Positions 26,701-35,700 of a DNA stretch of 64,000 nucleotides are shown here, piece by piece. This stretch comes from Siphonodentalium dalli (taxonomy: Eukaryota; Mollusca; Scaphopoda; Gadilida; Siphonodentaliidae): assembly GCA_032622095.1 (NCBI GenBank), contig CP136062.1:159830875-159894874 (forward strand), read 5' to 3'. A program made the position numbers and the translations under genes. The notes under the pieces were generated by a model. The model was not told where the DNA came from, made no database searches, and saw nothing but the letters and a program-made list of their open reading frames with translations. Each line of letters opens with the position of its first letter. Positions within the stretch are counted from its first letter, which is position 1.

Positions 26701-29700
26701 GACAAATTTGGCAAGTGGCAGCACGAACCCTAGCCCTAGGTAGTATTTTCATTTTCTGACCTTAGAAGTGGTTAACAGCATCATACTGTTTTTCTTTAGC
26801 ACAGCCCGGGCTGCAGCAATGTCGTCCCGTCTTCTCGGGTCCTTCAGATCCTATGGAAAACAATGAAGAAAGATATATAAGTTTGATTTTCTTGGTTATG
26901 ATACTTGAATTCCTATAGAAATCAAGGAAGAAAGATATATGTTTGGATTTCTTGGTTATGATATTTTAATTTTAATCTTCAATCTTCTAGCTTGGTAGTC
27001 TAAACAGCGATATTCACAGTGAATTGTCCTGTTTCAGGTTAGTGCTGCTGAATATGTTCTTGTTCTCACAGATGATATATAGTCCACGACATATTTTGAT
27101 TATGGACACTCGTAGCTGTGTGTGTTTGTTTAATTACTTTTTGACGGATGTATATAACCAGTTGTGATTGTGACCCCCTCCCATGGTGCCTGATGACTAA
27201 TATAGACAAGCATCATTTTTATCACGCAACAAGCCAATTATTGAAAACTCCCCACCACTGTCATCATATCAGGACTTCATCTGTCACCCTCTGATCTTCT
27301 AGTTTCTCCTCCCCTCTCTGTCTGCCTCCTGCTATCCCTAACACTATCTTCTCCATTTTTTTCCATCCCTAACTAAATTTAAGTCATATATCTCCACTTC
27401 TCCTAAAACCATTATTTCCAACCCTTCCCGTCTGACACTTATTGGGGACAGGACATGTAGCCAAAGGGGAGAAAACTCTTCTATTTTGCATATATGTGTC
27501 ATCTGTATGTTATTTGTTTGGATTTGGAAATAAAAATATGTTTACACTAAACAGTAAGCTATTAAGGACGTCATTTAACCCCTTCAATACTAGATAGATC
27601 GGAACAGTTTATTGTCCATTTTGAGTAACGTTCAGGAAATAAAAGCAGATGAGATAATAAAAGTTCAGCAGGATTCTGATTCTCTGTGTACCCATGGGCC
27701 TGAAATTAGTTAAGGGAATATGTTTTCTAAATTGTACCCAATGTGCCCGACATTACAACAGGGTACAAAAGTTCTGATTTTTTTCAGTGTACGAAAATCT
27801 GCCATATATGGAGAGACCAGTTATGTGCAGCTTCTGTCACTAGGAAATTATTTTTTCCTAAGTTTGTTTCCATGAATGGGGACAGGAATTGTCACTCTTT
27901 TTACCATTTTTAGTAAAAAATCTACACTTTTTAATAGTTGAAATATTTGTAACATCAGATCTTTATCTGTGTTTTTTTATAATAATAATGCAGACGTGTG
28001 CAATGCAAAAGATAAAGTATCTTCAAATAATGCTTACATTTTGTCTTTTGGCTGCTCTGTCTGTCAGGTCAATGACGCTCCTCCCGAAATCACGGAAGCT
28101 GTCCATTAATTCCTGCTGACTGGCGGCATTCCGAATCCTGTCCAAATCGCTCTCCACCTACAGGCATCAAAAGAACATGATAAATAACCATTGATAACCA
28201 ATCATTCAAATTTCATGCCTAATAGACCTTACCCACAGATCATCAGAACAAAAATTGACCTCACCCCAAAAATACTTAATCCAATAGAAAGGTATAAAAC
28301 TTTTTTTAAAAAGTCAACAAAATTGTTCAAAATACACAAAAATAATAGCACCTCATTTAAAGGTGAAAAGATATATTATTACTCGTCAATTTGATGTATC
28401 CCGTGTAAGAATTAGTTTAGAGGAACTCCAGTTATGATGACACAGACCGGCTGTTTTTTCACTCGTTCGACATGATAGCCACTCTAGCTTGGTCAAAGAC
28501 TCCATTTTTTAAACAGACAGGCACCTCAAAGACACTGTTAACAGTAAGTAGAAATATATATTATATATATTATTAGAAGTGGAATTGTTTACTGACAAAC
28601 TCAACGCAGTCACACCACATAACGGCCCATTATACCTCGTATTTATTAAAAATATCACCTTCAGAACCCAGAAGTGAAAATAACAGCCGGTCTGCGTCAG
28701 TCCTGTGCTGATAACTGGAATTCCTCTGACTGTACAAACAGCTTACAGTTTTTTAGTGATTTCAGTACAACATAGATGTCCACATTGTCAGCAAAGATGA
28801 ATCAATGAATGGAATATAAAAATAGCTTAAGATTTTTAGTGATTTCAGTAGAACATCGTCGTCCACATTGTCAGCGAGGATAAACCAATGAATGGATTAT
28901 ACAATTTTTAGTGATTTCAGTAGAACATCGATGTCCACATTGTCAGCGAGGATGAACCAATGAATGGATTACATAAATAGCTTACAATTGTTAGAAACTT
29001 AGTATGAGATAGGCGTCAACCTTGTCAGTGAGATGAGCCAATGAACGGATTATACAATTGCTTACGATTTTTAGAGACTTTAGCAGGAGATAGACGTCCA
29101 CCATGTCAGCGAGGATAAGAAGACGGGTGACGGCTGACAGAAGTGCCCGTGCGGCTCGGACCATAGCGGACCTCTTAACTGATGAGAACGGGTCCGCAGC
29201 AAACTCCTGTGAAGACTCTCTCATAATAGCACCTAAAATATATCAATACATTGGAATGGTCTATATTTCATTTGGAGGGGTCTTGTTCTCTCTTAACCGA
29301 TGAGAGCAGATCCACTGCAAATTCCTGTAAAGACTTTCTCGTAACAACACCTAAAATATTTTAATGCATTATTCCATTCAGACTATAAACGTATTCACCG
29401 GAATGGTCTACATGTATATTTCATTTGGAGGGGTCTTGTTCTCACTTAACCTATGAGAACGGGTGCACTGCAAATTCCTGATCCTGATATATTTGATGAG
29501 AGTTACTGATGGTTATTTCTGACTTATGAATGAACATGTGCAGGGGAGAAAATGTATGTAGAATTCTTAATTCTTAAGAAAAAACTATTTTCTCACTAAA
29601 ATACAAGCTTTTTATGTGCTCATAGTTTTTATTATAAAATTCAGCCCCGTGGACGCCACATCATTGGAAACACGAGGCCTGTCTTTAGACCCTGTGCAAT

Positions 29701-32700
29701 TTTCAAAATGAGAAGCTTGGTTAAACACTGCTTCATCTGTGTATATTTGCACAATGGTTCTTCTACTTTAATGTACACTTTACAAAATATAACACATGCA
29801 TCATTTTATTATCAACTTGAATTATTTATTGCTCTTCAGTGATAATATGGGTAATAAATATTTAATGTCGATGTTCAAACTCAAGGACTATTGAAACAAT
29901 TTTCTACGTGGAGTTTGTTCAAGGACTTTTGTAAATAACTTTATTTGTTTTGAAAGCAATATTACTGAAATGAATTACCAACAATTCCCAGTTAAACCCA
30001 TTTATAAACCCTTCCATGACTGGAGCGTCCTGAAATTTTGAGGAAACCCGGTGCCATTGGCCCAATACATTCTCTTATATATGGGAGTTTCCCATTGGGA
30101 GCCTCGCATATATAAGACAACGCATTGGCCTAACAATATTTACCTTGATCTTGTAAGCCAGTGAATTATCTCCCCATGGGAGACTCTCATACATAAGAGA
30201 ATGCACTGGCACATGATCTTAATACTGCACCAGCGCAGATCCTGTCATAAAATGGTTAACCCTTTTCCTCCTGTGTGAGTTCACCAGTTCTGTTCTAATT
30301 TGAACAGTTCAGTTATAGGAATGTTAAAAGGACTCAGGCCAGAGTTTTTTAATTTATTGGTTTTACGGATTTTTCTGCAGAGAAATCGGGTACGAGGGAA
30401 AAAAAATAAAAATAAAATGCTGTTTACCAATTTTTTGTATCCTATCCAGCTGTCCTATCATAAAATTGGGCAGGATGGAAAAAAAAATCCACATTGAAGT
30501 TGGATCTGTAGAACAAATATGCACAGATAAGTAGGTGGGTTATCTAGAAAGAGGTTGACAGGTTAATACATTCACATGTTTTAATTGACATTTTATTATT
30601 TTGACAATTTATTTCTATGTTGCTAACTGGAAGCTTATAGAGTTGTTGTTTCAGTTCATATCGTTACGGGTACTTTAATTATAACATGCTGCAGTTCTAT
30701 TGCGGGCTGTTGTCGACATTTTGCGATGTTCTGTTGATGTTCATAACATTAAATGTTTTTTCATATTTTCGAAAATTTAGTACGGTGGATCCATAAAGCA
30801 ACAAATATGAATTCTCTCAGCTCAAGGACTGGGTTCATGTGAGATAACATAACAGTCTGTGAAAAAAACTATCAACAAGTACATGAAAAAATACATTGAC
30901 TTCAGTGTTGACTTTTTTCTTATTTTCATTATTAATAACTCTCCTATAATGAGATTTCACAAGTCAAATCCACTGTTATGTAAACATGATCATTACTGTT
31001 ACAGTGGAATTATAAATATTATGAAAATCACAGCCAAAATATTTGAACTTACATGTACTATTGTACTATGCGCGATTAGCATTGTCTGTTATACAAATCA
31101 CTGTAACAATTTTGTTTACATTACAAGGGTTTCAACATGCAAAAATATATCTATCTGAGAACAATCAATAATATATGTAAATATAAGAACAAAGTTTATC
31201 TATTTCTCAATATTCTTCTTGTTGGTGACATTTTTACAGACATTAGTATTTTTTGCACATTTACACACTGCAAGTGCCTTGGGTCCCTTTAAGACCCAAC
31301 AACCAACCTAAATGAAATATATTTAAAATGAGAAATCTATTGTTACATGTACATTGTATATGCAATTATTCAACCAGAATAATATGTTCCAGCTTGGGGC
31401 CATAACACCCTTCTATTATCGTTTGCACAATTAACTAAAACTAATGACCAACACTGAATTAATTATGCTTTGATATTATAACAATTTAACCATATCAGTG
31501 TGATATGCCTGGGGCTGCAAATAAAATAACATGGTATTTGCCATCTCCTCTCTAAGTGAAATATTTGTGCATCATTGTTTCCACCTGAATATGCATCAGC
31601 GGTTAGGCCATTAAAATAAATTACCTGTGTTCTCAGGCAATTAGATCTCAATTTAGTGATGAGGGAGGGAGGCAATTTATTTTATTTTTTTCTCAAAATC
31701 TGGAAAACATACTCCAAAAACAAACAAAAATTCAATTTCGTTATATCTAAGAGAAAGTATTTTTTTTAAATGTTTGACGAGGCTTATTAAAATAAATTCA
31801 GTGACAAGGGATGTGCCTGAGAACTTGGAATTTTTATATATTCTGGGTATTTTGGGAATGGGTCTGTGGCCACCAAAATTGGGACAAATAGTGTTGTGAG
31901 GGTTGAATGGGAATTGTTGAGGTCACCTGCTCATTAATAATTAAAGTTATTTCCTTTGTAATAGCAGTGCCTTAATAGCAATAGCACAGAATTCCATGTT
32001 GTAAATAATATTCAAGCTACCATACTAAATAATCTACTATCTTCCCACAAATACTAATTGTTTGCAACAGTACAAACATTTGATTGAATATATTCATACT
32101 AAGGTTTATACACATTCAATGACATTCCTAATTTCCTATCGGATATTTTGAACTACACATGGTAAGTATATGGATATTCATGTTCATAAACCTATGAACC
32201 ACAACGACTCAATTTAGTTCACAGGGCTGTAACAATGCACTTGATACATGATCAACCATATGATACATATCACAATAAACTAAATTAGTGTTCCCAAATG
32301 AATACCACCTGAATTATCCGAACCAACAGGTAGAGTTCATTTTAAACTAAAATACAGTTTAATTGGTTAGCTACATGTAAAATACGCAAAATGTACCATA
32401 TTTCAGAAATTTCTTGATTTCCTGTATTGCGATACACATGATATGATATCCTTTGACTGTGTATCGCGATACATTGATTCGCAATGAACAGTTACAGCAC
32501 AAGTAGTTCATAAGTTTATGAACAAATTGGCCCATGAGGTGTGCCTATCGTAATGCCATAAGAAAAATGGAAGCAATCTCAAGTGTATGTAAATACATTA
32601 TTATACATGTACCTGTCTTGTTTATTTCATCGATAGCCGCTAGCATATCTGGTCTGATTTCTGGAAAGTCACTTGCGATCGCTTTACCGTTCTCCATAAA

Positions 32701-35700
32701 GTTTTCTGTGGCTTTAGAAACTGCGGCACTGAGAACATGGGCCTTCTTTGATCTGCCTTTTTTCTTGTGTGAAGGTCCTTTCTGATTGACTAGTGTAGTC
32801 ACCTAAATGCAAAATAGTGGTGGCTGACTAGCTGTCACATAAATTATAAAAATTCTGGTTGCGAAAAACTGTGAAACAATCTATCAATATCAATGGGAGT
32901 GAAATAAAACTTACAAATTACATCATTACCAAGCCTGCCAATAGCGTGCCTGTCATTTGCAGAATGAGGTCCCCAGAGGATGAATTTAGTGACGCTATCC
33001 TGCACAGCAGGCTAGCATCACTAAATTCACCCTCTGGGAACCTCATTCTGCTTAGGCCCTCAACTGCTATGGTAGACCTAGGATCAGATTGAAGTTCCCC
33101 AGTTGAAGTTGGTGATGTTCACCCATTAGGCACCTCGATTATGCATTTTATCTGCTGCAAATTAGGGGATATAGAAACTTCCCAGAAAGGAAAACTAAAA
33201 ACAATGTTAATTTGATACTGTAGATACTTCCAAGATTGATTTATAGATTGATTGGGGTTTATTGTCGCTTTAGCAACCAAGGCCATATCACAACATTGCC
33301 AGTTTTAGTGGTGGAGGAAATCCGCACACTTGCGACTAATCTAACAGTGAGTTCAATGGCTGATAGACTCGTCAACCATGTGCGGCAAACCACCGGCCAT
33401 CGGCGAGTAACTGGCAACTCCACCAGATAACGATTTTGAGTTACAAAGTCCACGATGGAAACATGTGGATTTGAACCCTTATCGCCAGCGCTAGAGGGCG
33501 AAACGGCTTGGAGTGGTACCCCTAACCGATTGAGCCACCGAGGCCCCCGATACTTCCAAGAAGGCCTAAGCAGAATGAGGTCTCCAGAGGGTGAATTTAG
33601 TGATGCTAGTCCCGTAGCCCGCTATGCGGGGTAGCGTCACTAAATTCACCCTCTGGGGACCTCATTCTGCAAATGACAGGCACCCTATTTGCAGGCTTCA
33701 TCATTACCAAGGACAAATAAATAACAATTCTGTGTTCTCAGGCACCTCCCTCATCACTGAAATTTTGTTTTCAAAAGGTAAGTCAAACAGAGTTTTGGAG
33801 AGAAAAAATTTGGAACAAAGATTTTTGTTTGTTTCTGGAGTATGTTTTCCATATTTTGGGGAATTTTTTTAAATAAATTGCCTCCCTCATCTCAAAATTG
33901 AGATCTAATTGCCTGACAACAAAGATATTTTATTTTAATGGCCTAAAATGGAAACATTGCGCTTTTACATCAATAGGGATAATAGTAGAGTGAAGCCATT
34001 TGTAAATTACATATGTGAATGTTACTCTGACCATGTCACAAATTCCATCAGTTCCACCATGTACTGTTATTCAGTCCTGTACTGTTGTTTAATTTTACAA
34101 AATTTCCCCACCCTGTACTGTTATTCTGGCACTCAAGAGGATGGGTAACCCGCATTAAACTGTAAATGAAATGTCAAATGATCATAAAAAGCAAAATAGT
34201 TCAACCTGGTGGACAAAATCACAATGTCTACGAATCATATTAGTGTCGTGGAGAATGTTAAAACCTCGGACGAAATTGGAAAAGACAGAAATGTAACTTT
34301 CCCAAACGTAAAGAATAATCAAGGTTGAATCTGAAGAAATATATTAATCTGATTATTTTGATTGTTTGGTCTTACAGTAATACCCAAAACGATATGATCA
34401 TGGCCAATTCAGCTTGCCGTTATACGACAACGTACATGTACCAGCAGATAGCCCTTCCTGTACTATAAACTCATTGACAAGTCATTATCCCTTAGGAAAT
34501 TATCAGATAATCGTACCGGTATGTTGAACTTATTAACTGAACATTTCTCGCCAATAAATAGAACTTCTGTTTTTGTATTATCTGTCGTCTGCTTTTATGA
34601 CCTGAACACCCCTCCAGATTAATAATACACCATTCCAATGTAGACTTTTATAACAGATGGGAGAATCCATTTTGTAAATAAAGGGTCAATGTCTGTTTTA
34701 TGCTTGTTGTCCTTATTCTGAGATTCTTTACGTTCCAACTATGAGGCTTTACGTAGGCTGAATTGGTTGAGATTGCCTGTTTCTATTCATTAGGGTACCC
34801 AGGATCTACACAAAAAATATACATTTATATGGGTACCCAGTATCTCAGAAACATTGGTTAGAGTACCCAGGCTCTGAAAAAAATGCCCAATTCAAAGAGA
34901 AAATTAACAAGTTGGTGTCGATTTTGAAATATTAAACATTTTCAATTACGCAGGTGGCATTATGACGAAACATTATTATGAATTTTGTTTTTTCATTTAT
35001 TCAGAATGAAAGTGTTCGATCAGGGTGAAATTTGGTGTCTCGTTTAACATACATCATAAGACGTAATCCAAATTTGGTTGTATGTATTTGTCAAATGTTA
35101 TAATTGTATGATAATTGATAAGAAACAAAGCAGACAACAAACCTATCACATCTATTGGGCAAGTATTTTTTTTAGATTCAGGGTACCCTAAATCCATGTC
35201 AGAGATCATGGGTTCTCAAATCAACATTTCAAGATCACGGGTATCCTATAAACAACGTTTCAGATATCCTGGGTACCCTAATCAACGTTTCGAGATCTTT
35301 GGTACTCTCAGGTGCCTAATAATCGTGATGGCCTAATAATAGAGATGGGTGGAGAAATGGACTGAAATTAATATGAGTGATGGCACTATCACTTTATATC
35401 TCAACGCCAAATAACAGTGATCTTTGGGAATTTTCTCTAAAATTATTGAGCGTGCCAACACTATTTTTAGACACCTGAGAGTACCCTAATCAAAAGACCA
35501 ATTCAACTGCACCAGTTTCAAACAATTATACGGTATGTTCTTTAGGTCTAATTTTACCTGTACATTTCCCAACCATGTTAGACTTTACTTACCTGGGTGA
35601 CCAGTGGTTCTAGTGTTTTTTCCACCGATTTTGTCCTGATTTCGAGGTTCTTTGGGTCCCATTTAACCTGTAGGTTTCCGAACATCGTGTGAGGGCTGCT

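Larger units (their letters stand above)
29493..32212. other. alpha-catenin intron 2, mostly without identifiable features
   Basis: Apart from the two elements listed separately (30009 and 31631) I see no exon or RNA gene. The stretch 30320-30480 weakly resembles 18970-19110 (AAGG-CAG-GTTTTTTAATTTATTGGTTTTACGGAT), suggesting an old shared repeat. Confidence 0.4.

Noticed and set aside
33470-33548. tRNA gene on the minus strand
   Set aside because: It has A- and B-box-like words but no fold-conserving acceptor stem, and is flanked by a 13-bp TSD with a SINE body.
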